Notes under the pieces: generated by a model
What the model was told of the DNA's origin: nothing
Databases searched by the model: none
The model's input: the letters and a program-made list of their open reading frames with translations, nothing else
Source of the DNA: an uncultured Capnocytophaga sp.
GTDB taxonomy: Bacteria > Bacteroidota > Bacteroidia > Flavobacteriales > Flavobacteriaceae
Length of the DNA: 10,452 nt
Reading direction: 5' to 3'
NCBI RefSeq assembly: GCF_938029845.1
Contig: NZ_CALHGG010000173.1
Span: 1-10,452, forward strand
In this document: piece by piece, positions 1 to 7,481 of the stretch
How positions within the stretch are numbered: position 1 is the stretch's first letter
How the letters are laid out: each line of letters begins with the position of its first letter
Made by a program: the position numbers and the translations under genes

Positions 1-95
1 TTTATACCAAAGGCAAAGGCATAGACCCTACCTCAAAGAACGCCAAAACTTGGTATAAGGTATTGGGGATAAATCCAAAGGAGTTGGAAGGGTAA
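1..95 (+). CDS. SUKH (SMI1/KNR4) family immunity-like protein, 3' end only
   Basis: Only the last 30 codons are inside the window, read from base 3 to the TAA at 93-95. The tail starts YTKGKGIDPT and ends GINPKELEG. It is identical in protein sequence to the last 30 residues of the complete gene at 768-1457, with three silent base differences by my count. It is therefore the first of three paralogues in this array. SUKH proteins of this type usually neutralise polymorphic toxins by direct binding; that role is inferred from the full-length copies, since this tail alone has no diagnostic motif. The 30-bp gap to the next gene suggests co-transcription. Confidence 0.85.
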   Translation, partial: YTKGKGIDPTSKNAKTWYKVLGINPKELEG

Positions 96-125
96 AAAAG
101 TATTAGTTACACTAAAAAATAGAAT

Positions 126-758
126 ATGTTAGGTAATCTATTCAAAAAGAAGCCTACTTTTACCCCTGCAATGCAAGAGTTATTTGTAAAAATAAGTCTT
201 GCACTGCCTCAGCGTTTTCATTTCCTGCAAAAACAACTTACAGAAGGAATTATCAAAGGAATAAAGAAGCCCGAAGGACAGCGCTACCAACTGCGTTTGG
301 ATATTCCTTTGCTCAACAAATATGAAGACAAAAAAGGACGGAATTTCTTAATTGAAAATATCGTAATACAGTCAGTTGAGACAGGCAAAAGTAGTGTGGT
401 GAATTGGAATGTAGCTTATGGATTGTTATTGGTGTATATTACAGCTAATAACGACTTTCTGAAATGGCAAGCTGAGGCGGTAGGGATAGATACTTCCCGC
501 ATTCGTATAAAGTATTTAGATGATAGCCCTATTGAAAAACTTCTTTCCAAAGAAGAACAGCAATATATAACTCCTAATGATTTATACGAAGTGTCTTTAA
601 ACGACAAAACCTACTATCACGTACAGGATATAACCGATGGAGATGGCGATTTTATCGGGATAGATGCCGATAAGAATATTTATGAGTTTAGGCACGACCC
701 TTTTGAAATCACTTTGCTAACAGAACCCTTAGAAACCATCTTAAAAAATAATAAATAA
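126..758 (+). CDS. Hypothetical protein, possible immunity protein with SUKH-like C-terminus
   Basis: A 210-residue soluble protein with no signal peptide or membrane segment. I do not recognise a named family. The N-terminus is basic (FKKKP near residue 10), followed by a mixed region with aromatic-rich strands (VVNWNVAYGLLLVYIT, about 91-106). The C-terminal 40 residues contain DGDGDFIGID (171-180) and IYEFRHDPF (185-193). That order, an acidic 'GDFIGID' strand followed by a 'vY..HD' strand, resembles the end of SUKH domains and matches NGDYIAIEL plus YLSHDG in the neighbouring paralogues, so a divergent SUKH-like fold is possible. It sits 30 bp after one SUKH gene and 9 bp before another, which supports an immunity role by context. 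The ATG at 126 is the only well-placed start. The function is inference; the coding call is firm. Confidence 0.8.
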   Translation: MLGNLFKKKPTFTPAMQELFVKISLALPQRFHFLQKQLTEGIIKGIKKPEGQRYQLRLDIPLLNKYEDKKGRNFLIENIVIQSVETGKSSVVNWNVAYGLLLVYITANNDFLKWQAEAVGIDTSRIRIKYLDDSPIEKLLSKEEQQYITPNDLYEVSLNDKTYYHVQDITDGDGDFIGIDADKNIYEFRHDPFEITLLTEPLETILKNNK

Positions 759-767
759 CCTCAAAAA

Positions 768-1457
768 ATGAATATGCCATTTAATTTTGAGCTTTTTAAA
801 AAGCGCTTAAACCTATTTTTAGAAAAGATAGAAGACCTTGGTGGCGAGGTAGAACCTCTTACGATAGAAAAACCCGCTACAGAGGAAGAAATCAAAGCCG
901 TAGAGGCAAAATTAGGTTATACATTGCCTCCTCATTTCCGTGAAGTACTCTTGGAAAACACCGCTCATTTGGAGTTTGGGTGGGATATTGATGATATTAT
1001 AGATGAGGAAGACATTTCTTTACCTGATAAACTAGCTGAAATCTTTCGTGGAAAGTTGCTTTTTGGGCTGGATTTGCTTTTGGACTATGAGGAAGATCGC
1101 CAAGACTGGGAAGGGGAAGCATATCCAAATTCTGATAAAGAATACGACCACATTTGGCATAATAAAATGTCCTTTTTCCAAGTAGGCAACGGCGATTATA
1201 TAGCTATTGAGTTAGAGCCAGAAAACTATGGCAAGGTTGTGTATCTTAGTCACGATGGTAGTGAGAATCACGGGCTTTATATAGCCGATAACTTTAAAGA
1301 ATTCCTGATGAACTACGCCGCTGTGGGTTGTACTGGAGGCGAGGATTGGCAATGGGAACCTTTTTATACCAAAGGCAAAGGCATAGACCCTACCTCAAAG
1401 AACGCCAAAACTTGGTACAAGGTATTGGGGATAAACCCAAAGGAGTTAGAAGGGTAA
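768..1457 (+). CDS. SUKH (SMI1/KNR4) family protein, probable toxin-immunity protein (full copy 1)
   Basis: A 229-residue cytoplasmic protein. After a 35-residue helical lead comes the classic SUKH entry: helix ATEEEIKAVEAKLG (37-50), then YTLPPHFREVL (51-61). The strands NGDYIAIEL (141-149) and KVVYLSHDG (156-164) and the final helix NFKEFLMNYA (175-184) complete the fold. A 45-residue tail with GGEDWQWEPFY (190-200) is shared with the other copies. In the established family, SUKH proteins bind and neutralise nuclease and other toxins of polymorphic toxin systems. By hand count it matches the 1922 gene at about 66/70 residues in the first 70 and 77/89 in the last 89, but only about 32/70 in the middle. 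The start at 768 (MNMPFNF) is supported by the paralogue's MAIPFNF. The cognate toxin is unknown. Confidence 0.9.
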   Translation: MNMPFNFELFKKRLNLFLEKIEDLGGEVEPLTIEKPATEEEIKAVEAKLGYTLPPHFREVLLENTAHLEFGWDIDDIIDEEDISLPDKLAEIFRGKLLFGLDLLLDYEEDRQDWEGEAYPNSDKEYDHIWHNKMSFFQVGNGDYIAIELEPENYGKVVYLSHDGSENHGLYIADNFKEFLMNYAAVGCTGGEDWQWEPFYTKGKGIDPTSKNAKTWYKVLGINPKELEG

Positions 1458-1468
1458 AAAGTAAGAAA

Positions 1469-1900
1469 ATGAATAACAAAAAGATGAAATGGATAGAATA
1501 CTTTTCGGAAAATGGTGACCTATGGCAATTATTTGTAGAGGATGATTACCAAGAAACGCAAGCAGATACCTTAGCTCACAATGGCAATGAAGCTGTGACA
1601 AGAAGAGAAATGCCTGCCATAGATAAAGTACAAGTTACTATAATCCCAGCCGCTCGTATTGTAGACAAAGTAAAAGGGCAAGTAGCAGGAGAAAAACTTT
1701 TTCACCTCAAACTGAGCCTTATCAATGGGGATAATTGGTTTGCTATCAGTCAACAGGCATTTTCTAAGGAAGAGATATTACAATATGCTTCTCTTTTTGT
1801 AGGATTGAACAAATTCCAAGCCGAAAGGGTTTGGAAATCCAAGAAATTAGGCGAAGTCAATACAATAAGACTTGAAAATAAAGAAGAAACAAACAATTAG
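1469..1900 (+). CDS. Hypothetical protein in immunity array
   Basis: A 143-residue soluble protein of unrecognised family. The reading frame stays open upstream to 1328, but that extension only overlaps the SUKH gene in another frame. I place the start at the ATG at 1469, 11 bp after the SUKH stop; a second ATG five codons on, at 1484, is an alternative. The protein begins with a strand-rich segment (MKWIEYFSENGDLWQLFVED, 6-25). The central part is VQVTIIPAARIVD (54-66). The C-terminal half contains KLFHLKLSLINGDNWFAIS (76-94) and a helix SKEEILQYASLFVGLNKFQ (99-117). There is no signal peptide, metal site or membrane span. It occupies the slot between two SUKH copies, equivalent to the 126 gene between the first two, so a different immunity protein is the natural guess; no motif proves it. 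Confidence 0.8.
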   Translation: MNNKKMKWIEYFSENGDLWQLFVEDDYQETQADTLAHNGNEAVTRREMPAIDKVQVTIIPAARIVDKVKGQVAGEKLFHLKLSLINGDNWFAISQQAFSKEEILQYASLFVGLNKFQAERVWKSKKLGEVNTIRLENKEETNN

Positions 1901-1921
1901 TTTCATAAAATAAATAACATT

Positions 1922-2611
1922 ATGGCAATACCCTTTAATTTTGAGCTTTTTAAAAATCGTTTAAATCTATTTTTAGAAAAGATAGAAGACCTTGGTGGCG
2001 AGGTAGAACCTCTTACGATAGAAAAACCTGCTACAGAGGAGGAAATCAAAGCTGTAGAGGCACAATTGGGCTATACATTGCCTCCTCATTTCCGCGAAGT
2101 GCTTTTGGAAAACACCGCCCATTTGGAGTTTTATTGGAATGTGAATGATGTAACTATTGAAGATGAATCTATAATACCCGATGCCTTGGCGCACATCTAT
2201 TGCGGGGAATTACTCTTTGGGTTGGATTTGCTTTTGGATTATGAGGAACATCGCAAGGAATGGGCAACAGATGTTTTCCCTAATTATGAAGACCCAGAAG
2301 ACCGCATTTGGTACAACAAATTGTGTTTTCATATCAATGCTAACGGCGATTATATCGCTATTGAGTTAGAACCAGAGAACTATGGTAAGGTTGTGTACCT
2401 CAGCCACGATGGTGCAAGCAATCTCGGCACTTATTTAGCCGATAACTTTAAGGAATTCCTGATGAACTACGCCTCTGTAGGCTGTACTGGAGGTGAGGAT
2501 TGGCAATGGGAACCCTTTTATACTGTAGGCAGAGGCATAGATCCCACCTCAGAGAACGCTCAAGCGTGGCAGAAGGTATTGGGGATAAATCCAAAGGAGT
2601 TGGAGGGGTAA
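1922..2611 (+). CDS. SUKH (SMI1/KNR4) family protein, probable toxin-immunity protein (full copy 2)
   Basis: A 229-residue paralogue of the 768 gene that aligns without a gap. The SUKH landmarks are the helix ATEEEIKAVEAQLG (37-50), YTLPPHFREVL (51-61), NGDYIAIEL (141-149), YLSHDG (159-164) and the helix NFKEFLMNYA (175-184). The central stretch from residue 71 to about 140 is rewritten except for the block LLFGLDLLLDYEE (97-109). This copy has YWNVNDVTIEDE where the other has GWDIDDIIDEED. SUKH-1 proteins use variable surface segments to fit different toxins, so the two copies probably recognise related but distinct toxin variants (inference). It follows the 143-residue gene by 21 bp and precedes the 310-residue gene by 21 bp. 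The start is supported by matching N-termini. Confidence 0.9.
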   Translation: MAIPFNFELFKNRLNLFLEKIEDLGGEVEPLTIEKPATEEEIKAVEAQLGYTLPPHFREVLLENTAHLEFYWNVNDVTIEDESIIPDALAHIYCGELLFGLDLLLDYEEHRKEWATDVFPNYEDPEDRIWYNKLCFHINANGDYIAIELEPENYGKVVYLSHDGASNLGTYLADNFKEFLMNYASVGCTGGEDWQWEPFYTVGRGIDPTSENAQAWQKVLGINPKELEG

Positions 2612-2632
2612 AACAATTAAAACATTACAATT

Positions 2633-3565
2633 ATGTCCATAGAGCAAAAAGACAAAGAACAAATGGAGCAACTCATTGCCTCTGAAAAGTATCAGCAGAT
2701 ATTAGATAAGCTTTGCGATATTATAGATATGGTATTCGAGGAAGAAATGCCCAGCTTTACCGTGCTGAATTACACGCATAAAGCACTAAAAGATGCGGGT
2801 GTTACCTTGGAGGAAATCGCCCCAGTGGCGTTGGCGGACGATCACTTCTTGAACTTTAGCATTCTCAAGATGAATTATATCAAGAGTGAGAAAACGATGC
2901 ACTTTAGCAAGGACTTTCTCATTCGCAATATGATAGAATTTTATTTTCTAAAAACAAATCCCAAAGCACTACCTGATTATTTGAAGAAAGCAGGATTAAA
3001 AAACTATATGACTCCTCTAAAAAAATGGTTCACAGAGGCTACTGATACGGAGCTTGTCGCCGCAGTTTCTGCTTATCTCAAAGAACTGAAGGAGAAAAGA
3101 AAAGGCGCAGAGCAGACAAGCTCACAAACGACTACCCCCGAAGATTGGGAACGACTCTCGGCGGTATATCCCAAGCTTACCAAGCAGGTACTGAAGGATT
3201 TTGATGAATATAATGTGGTTACCGCAGGCATTCCCTTAGCCGAGATTACCCAAAAGAGCCAAGACTTGGGGGTTGCTTTCTCTGAGGAACTTAATTTCTT
3301 TTTCCAGCATATAGGGGAACTCAGACTGGAGGGAGTAGAAATCCGCTTTACCGACTTATATAGCGATGTGTTCAATGGCGAAGACTATTTAGTGCTTGGA
3401 GAGTTTTGGAAATACGGCGATGGTGACAAACTGCTCTATGCTCCCGACACCCAGCAGATACTTTGTTTTGCCCACGAATACGCCAAACCCAAGGTCATCA
3501 AGCAAGCTGATACTATGACCGAATTTGTAGAAAAGAAATTAGTAGCTTATTTAAAAAATTATTAG
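2633..3565 (+). CDS. Two-part protein: helical N-terminus plus SUKH-like C-terminal domain
   Basis: A 310-residue cytoplasmic protein. Residues 1-160 look almost entirely helical (QMEQLIASEKYQQILDKL near the start; TELVAAVSAYLKELKEKRKG near 139-158) and match no domain I know. A polar linker, QTSSQTTTPED (161-171), separates this from a C-terminal region of about 140 residues. That part reads like a SUKH relative: PLAEI...FSEELNFFFQHIG (201-228), LEGVEI (232-237), the acidic strand WKYGDGDKLLYA (259-270), ILCFAHEYAKP (276-286), and the closing helix TMTEFVEKKLVAYLK (294-308). The N-terminal domain could be a second immunity or scaffold domain; this is inference. It is 21 bp after a SUKH gene and 6 bp before the next gene, consistent with one transcript. 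The start ATG at 2633 follows an A-rich leader. Confidence 0.85.
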   Translation: MSIEQKDKEQMEQLIASEKYQQILDKLCDIIDMVFEEEMPSFTVLNYTHKALKDAGVTLEEIAPVALADDHFLNFSILKMNYIKSEKTMHFSKDFLIRNMIEFYFLKTNPKALPDYLKKAGLKNYMTPLKKWFTEATDTELVAAVSAYLKELKEKRKGAEQTSSQTTTPEDWERLSAVYPKLTKQVLKDFDEYNVVTAGIPLAEITQKSQDLGVAFSEELNFFFQHIGELRLEGVEIRFTDLYSDVFNGEDYLVLGEFWKYGDGDKLLYAPDTQQILCFAHEYAKPKVIKQADTMTEFVEKKLVAYLKNY

Positions 3566-3571
3566 ATCGTT

Positions 3572-4219
3572 ATGAATATAGAAATTTTAGCACCTTATTG
3601 CACTACTGCAAAACAGCAAAAACTCCTTGAAAAGCTCCGCAAAAAACTTTCACTTAAAAGTAGTAAAGACCTACAAACTGTTTATGAACTTGTAGGATGT
3701 CTATTTGTAAGCAAACAATACGAAGGCTTATTAGCTTTCTTGCCAGAAGTACTTGCAGTGCCTTTTGCAGCGAATTTTAACCTATGGTATCCCATAGAAC
3801 ACTCTTTAGCGCTTATTGCCGAAGTACCTACCATCACCCCAGAACAACGCAAAGCGTGTTTCCTGCACTTTAAAAGCGTTACCGAATATAAAGGATTACC
3901 TGATTTTCAAGATATGTATGATAACTATTTCCAGGATTATTTAGCACTTTACTTTCTAAACAATACTTTGGAATATCTTCACAAGAGCATAGAAGAGAAA
4001 GAAACTTCTTATGAATTTTCATATCGTATATACTTAATTACAGCTGCTTCACTTGTAAAACTTATCAATGAAGAAGTAGATTACAAAACACTTGAATTTC
4101 CCGATGAGGATCGCCAACCTACTTATAACAGCAGGGAAGAGCTTCAAAATCATATGAATACCCTTATAGCGGAACAACTCACCGCCTTGCAGGATAAGAA
4201 ATTTGTAAAGTATTACTAA
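3572..4219 (+). CDS. Hypothetical helical protein, possibly DUF6707-like
   Basis: A 215-residue protein, largely alpha-helical, with no signal peptide and no clear membrane span. The most distinctive stretch is FNLWYPIEHSLAL (69-81), preceded by repeated helices (QKLLEKLRKKLSLKS, 16-30; YEGLLAFLPEVLAVPF, 50-65) that could be TPR-like. From memory, the 'W.PIE.a.AL' pattern occurs in a family named DUF6707 in Bacteroidota; I cannot verify this. The C-terminus is an acidic-to-basic helix ending DKKFVKYY. It starts 6 bp after the SUKH-tailed gene and ends 12 bp before the flippase. It may belong to the immunity array or be an unrelated passenger; neither can be decided from sequence. Confidence 0.8.
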   Translation: MNIEILAPYCTTAKQQKLLEKLRKKLSLKSSKDLQTVYELVGCLFVSKQYEGLLAFLPEVLAVPFAANFNLWYPIEHSLALIAEVPTITPEQRKACFLHFKSVTEYKGLPDFQDMYDNYFQDYLALYFLNNTLEYLHKSIEEKETSYEFSYRIYLITAASLVKLINEEVDYKTLEFPDEDRQPTYNSREELQNHMNTLIAEQLTALQDKKFVKYY

Positions 4220-4231
4220 AAGAAAAAGATT

Positions 4232-5674
4232 ATGGGCATCGTACTCCGACAATCATTTAAGAATGTAGTGGCTACCTATTTGGGGTTCGCCATAGGGGCA
4301 CTGAACACCCTTTTCTTATTTACCTATTTCCTTTCCAAAGCGCAATATGGCTTGGTGAGTTATGTTACTTCCACTGCTACGATTCTTTCTCCACTGATAG
4401 CCTTTGGGGTGTCCAACACTTGGGTACGCTACTACTCCGCTTATACCGATAGGCAGGAACAAGGCAAACTCAACCTGATGCTTTGCCTCTTGCCACTACT
4501 GGTGATTCTCCCTGCTACTCTTTTGGGGAGTATCGCATATGAGCAAATTGTTCAGTGGCTTTCGGCAAAGAATACAGAAGTACGCCCGTATGTGTGGCTT
4601 ATCTTCCTTACGGCTGTGGCTATGGCCTATTTTGAGATAGCTTATGCGTGGATGCGGGTACAACTCAAAACGGTCTTTGGCAATTTCCTCAAAGAAGTAT
4701 TCCATAGGGTAGGGGTGATGCTTTTATTAGTAGCCATTTACTTTGGTGTTATTGATTTTCATCAGCTAATGTGTGGCGTGTTTTGGGTGTATGCCCTGCG
4801 TATGCTCTTGATGTTTGTTTCCGCTTTTTATGTACGCCGACCTACCTTTGCTTGGGGGCTGCCACAGGGCAAAAAGGAAGTCTTTTTGTACAGTTTGTTT
4901 GTTATTTTATCGGGTTCAGTAGCTTCCGTGTTGATGGACATAGATAAGTTTATGCTGAACCAATACCTGCCTATTAGTGAGATTGCCGTGTATAATGTGG
5001 CTATCTTTACCGCCACAGTGATTGCTATTCCTTACCGTAGTATGTACCAGATCGTAAGCCCCCTCACGGCACAGTTTATGAACCAACAAAAGCCCCAAGA
5101 GCTTGCAGATTTGTACAAGCGCAGTACGGTAAATACTTACTTTGTGAGCATGGTCATTTGTGTGCTTATTGTAGTGAATGCCCAGCAGTGTTACGCCCTC
5201 TTGCCTGATAAGGATTACAGCACAGGGCTTGGGGTGCTTATCATCATATCCATAGTAAAGCTCTCCGATGCCTTAGTTGGTTTCAGCAATGCGGTATTAC
5301 TCAATTCTCCTTACTATCGCACGGTGCTATTTTTGGGTGTTTTTTTAGTGATAGGTGCCGTCCTGATGAATAGGTGGCTCATTCCCCTTTATGGTATCAA
5401 TGGAGCCGCATTTGCTACTCTTTTGGCTTTTACTTCGTATAACCTACTCAAGTCGGTTTTTGTATATCGCAAGTATGGCTTACAACCCTTTTATAAGGAA
5501 ACATTGCAGACCACTCTCTTTGGTTTGGTAGCGATAGGAAGCTTTTTCTTTTGGGATTTTCCCTTTCACCCGTTGGTGAATATTGGCTTGAAATCCTTGC
5601 TTGTAGGAGCTTTTTGGCTGTGGATACTTGTCAAATTTCGTTTGTCAGAAGATTTAACTAAAATACTCAAATAA
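4232..5674 (+). CDS. Wzx-like polysaccharide flippase (MOP superfamily membrane protein)
   Basis: A 480-residue protein with about 12-14 hydrophobic spans along its whole length, of the size and pattern of MOP-superfamily polysaccharide transporters (Wzx/RfbX type). It begins VLRQSFKNVVATYLGFAIGA, the usual short amphipathic entry and first helix. FGVSNTWVRYYSAY (about 58-71), DIDKFMLNQYLP (about 236-247) and the late GINGAAFATLL (about 386-396) fit the family, whose members have a charged 'D.....' helix mid-protein and a 'G..Gaa.a' helix near the end. Such proteins move lipid-linked oligosaccharides across the inner membrane for capsule, O-antigen or exopolysaccharide. The gene looks richer in G+C than the small genes around it and is more likely a resident core gene than part of the array. 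It is 12 bp after the previous gene and 2 bp before the next, so it is probably co-transcribed. Confidence 0.9.
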   Translation: MGIVLRQSFKNVVATYLGFAIGALNTLFLFTYFLSKAQYGLVSYVTSTATILSPLIAFGVSNTWVRYYSAYTDRQEQGKLNLMLCLLPLLVILPATLLGSIAYEQIVQWLSAKNTEVRPYVWLIFLTAVAMAYFEIAYAWMRVQLKTVFGNFLKEVFHRVGVMLLLVAIYFGVIDFHQLMCGVFWVYALRMLLMFVSAFYVRRPTFAWGLPQGKKEVFLYSLFVILSGSVASVLMDIDKFMLNQYLPISEIAVYNVAIFTATVIAIPYRSMYQIVSPLTAQFMNQQKPQELADLYKRSTVNTYFVSMVICVLIVVNAQQCYALLPDKDYSTGLGVLIIISIVKLSDALVGFSNAVLLNSPYYRTVLFLGVFLVIGAVLMNRWLIPLYGINGAAFATLLAFTSYNLLKSVFVYRKYGLQPFYKETLQTTLFGLVAIGSFFFWDFPFHPLVNIGLKSLLVGAFWLWILVKFRLSEDLTKILK

Positions 5675-5676
5675 AT

Positions 5677-6120
5677 ATGCATCCATATATCAAAAATATT
5701 CTTGAAAATTATACTTACCCCACGATCAAATCTATTGCTTACCCCAATGGAGATATGCTTGTTTTACAAGGGCAATGGTTAGGGGAAGAATATCACCTGC
5801 GTATATTGTGTCAATCTACTTTAGATAGTTATTTTAAGTATAATGAAGCGGATTATGTTTCTAATCTCTATCCGCAAAAGGTGGCAGAAAATGCTCAATA
5901 TGAAGTGTATGGAGGTGAATGTAGTTGGGAAGGAGATGGTTTTATTTACCTTATCCATAAAGAGAGTAGCGAACTTTTATGGTTTTTGTTTTTAGATAAT
6001 AGTGAATATTTTAAGGAAGCCTATTTTGAGGATACAAACCATATAATCACTCATTCTGAACTTGGCTTACGACTAAGAATTCCTATTAATGAACCTGAAA
6101 AACTAAGTGCAATAAAATGA
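5677..6120 (+). CDS. Hypothetical protein in immunity-like cluster
   Basis: A 147-residue soluble protein of unrecognised family. It is rich in aromatic and acidic residues and looks mostly beta-stranded: GDMLVLQGQWLGEEYHLRIL (25-44), YEVYGGECSWEGDGFIYLIH (about 76-95) and LLWFLFLD (about 100-107). It has two cysteines and no signal peptide. It begins 2 bp after the flippase stop and its TGA overlaps the next start by 4 bp (ATGA), so translation of the three genes at 5677, 6117 and 6905 is probably coupled. Small acidic beta-rich proteins in this context are often immunity proteins, but no motif supports that directly. Confidence 0.8.
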   Translation: MHPYIKNILENYTYPTIKSIAYPNGDMLVLQGQWLGEEYHLRILCQSTLDSYFKYNEADYVSNLYPQKVAENAQYEVYGGECSWEGDGFIYLIHKESSELLWFLFLDNSEYFKEAYFEDTNHIITHSELGLRLRIPINEPEKLSAIK

Positions 6121-6908
6121 TTTCAAAAGAAATAAAAGCAATTACTAAAAACATTCTTGCAATAGTATCTTTGTTTTTTCTCAGCTTTCTTTATTCTCAA
6201 AAGAAAGTAGTGAAATACACAGACAAACAAGGATGGCAACAGCAGATTTTGTATTATCTCACCCCTCAAGGAAAAGAATATGCACGTGTTTATAGGTCTT
6301 TAGATAACAACGATAAAGCAAAAGATTCCTTTGCTTTTTATAAAACAGGCATTAAAAACTATACTTCTGATGGATATGGGTATAGACTTTCAAGCCAAAT
6401 AGATTATGAGAATCCTAAAAAACTCAAAGGAGAGTATTTTTTACTACAGCACATAAGGTCTGTTGATAGTTGGGATGATTTGTTGTATGATAATACCCTA
6501 ATAAAGTACCTAATAGGAGAAAGGAAAATCAAACCCAATGAAATATTCTTTGACAATCAATTAAAGTTTGAAACAGGTATTTTTGGACGTTCTTCTTATG
6601 CTAATTACTATTCCAATACAGGACTACCTTTTGAAAGTGATCGAAACTATAAAAGTATTGCTTGGGTAAAAATACAGTTCAATGATAAAAAGAAACCCAT
6701 TCGTTTAGAGTTTTTCCTTAAGAAAGACCCTGAAATAAAAGATCCGCTGTACAAAGATTTCTATTATATCCGAGAGTATTTTTATAAGAATGAAATTGTT
6801 AGCGAAGTTGTTACCACCATAAAAGAGGTAGGAGGGAAGACAGATAAATACACCGAGACTTATGAGGTAGGTGCTCTAAACCAATTTTCAAAAAGTAAAA
6901 CAAAATGA
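6117..6908 (+). CDS. Hypothetical exported protein
   Basis: A 263-residue protein with a plausible Sec signal peptide: a basic start (KEIKAITKN), a hydrophobic core ILAIVSLFFLSFL (13-25) and likely cleavage near LYS|QKK (25-30). There is no lipobox cysteine, so it should be periplasmic or secreted rather than a lipoprotein. The mature part is rich in Tyr, Lys and Asp (KVVKYTDKQGWQQQILYYL near 30-48; FYYIREYFYKNEIVSEVVTT near the C-terminus) and probably forms beta-strands with a terminal hairpin. I do not recognise the family. Its first nine codons closely match those of the next gene (MISKEIKAI against MTSEEIKAI), although the proteins then differ completely. The ATG overlaps the upstream stop by 4 bp, and its own TGA overlaps the next ATG by 4 bp. 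Confidence 0.8.
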   Translation: MISKEIKAITKNILAIVSLFFLSFLYSQKKVVKYTDKQGWQQQILYYLTPQGKEYARVYRSLDNNDKAKDSFAFYKTGIKNYTSDGYGYRLSSQIDYENPKKLKGEYFLLQHIRSVDSWDDLLYDNTLIKYLIGERKIKPNEIFFDNQLKFETGIFGRSSYANYYSNTGLPFESDRNYKSIAWVKIQFNDKKKPIRLEFFLKKDPEIKDPLYKDFYYIREYFYKNEIVSEVVTTIKEVGGKTDKYTETYEVGALNQFSKSKTK

Positions 6909-7426
6909 CTTCAGAAGAAATAAAAGCTATTGTCTATTATATCCAAGGCTTACAAGCTCTTTGGAAAGAAGGTTATAATGCCGAAAAAGTAGGAGATTAT
7001 ACTTTTAATTTTATATGCAGAGACTTCAGAGACTATAATACCACAAATGAGTTATGGGAGGTTATCGATGAGTTACAGTTTATGGGAGAAGGAGAAGAAT
7101 GGGAAAAAACCAAAGAAGAGGTAGAGGCTCTCATTCAAGAAAAATTAGGAATTAGTATTTACGAACCTATCAGTATACTTTCTTACTCAACTAACTTGTT
7201 TATAAAGCAACTTACCAATGATTTCTCAAGCAGTTCAATAGTTTTATCGTTTATTGAACAGACAAAAGAACTTATTACTTATCAAGAATATGCTTTAGCA
7301 TTGGAAAACTTACTGAAAAACCTTTTGGGAAAATGTATTTCTATTCCAAGGGATACTTTAGCTATTTTGGATAACATAGAAGACCCTCATATTCGTAGAT
7401 TACAGGCTTCATTATGGGGAATATAA
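6905..7426 (+). CDS. Hypothetical protein, last gene of the run; intact member of a locally decaying family
   Basis: A 173-residue cytoplasmic protein, mostly helical and acidic. The N-terminal half runs MTSEEIKAIVYYIQGLQ, then ELWEVIDELQFMGEGEEWEK (49-68) and a helix EEVEALIQEKLGI (71-83). The C-terminal half, ELITYQEYALALENLLKNL (122-140) and SIPRDTLAILDNIEDPHIRR (146-165), recalls small helical immunity proteins of the MafI kind; I hold this loosely. Two pseudogene fragments of the same family lie downstream, at 8475-8618 (C-terminal part) and 9447-9532 (N-terminal part). This is the sole intact copy in the window. It starts in a 4-bp overlap with the exported-protein gene and is followed by 160 bp of noncoding DNA, so it probably ends the transcript. 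Confidence 0.82.
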   Translation: MTSEEIKAIVYYIQGLQALWKEGYNAEKVGDYTFNFICRDFRDYNTTNELWEVIDELQFMGEGEEWEKTKEEVEALIQEKLGISIYEPISILSYSTNLFIKQLTNDFSSSSIVLSFIEQTKELITYQEYALALENLLKNLLGKCISIPRDTLAILDNIEDPHIRRLQASLWGI

Positions 7427-7481
7427 AGCAACACCTTGAAATAGATATATACCAATCAATAGCTTCAGAAAACAAATAAAG

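Noticed and set aside
1328..1468. A 47-codon upstream extension of the 1469 gene.
   Set aside because: It lies inside the 3' end of the SUKH gene in another frame, and the same shadow peptide appears at the 3' end of the other SUKH copy (2500 onward). The ATG at 1469 gives normal gene spacing.
3073..3375. A 100-codon minus-strand ORF rich in Ser.
   Set aside because: It is fully antisense to the 310-residue gene, with low-complexity composition and no domain; a shadow ORF.
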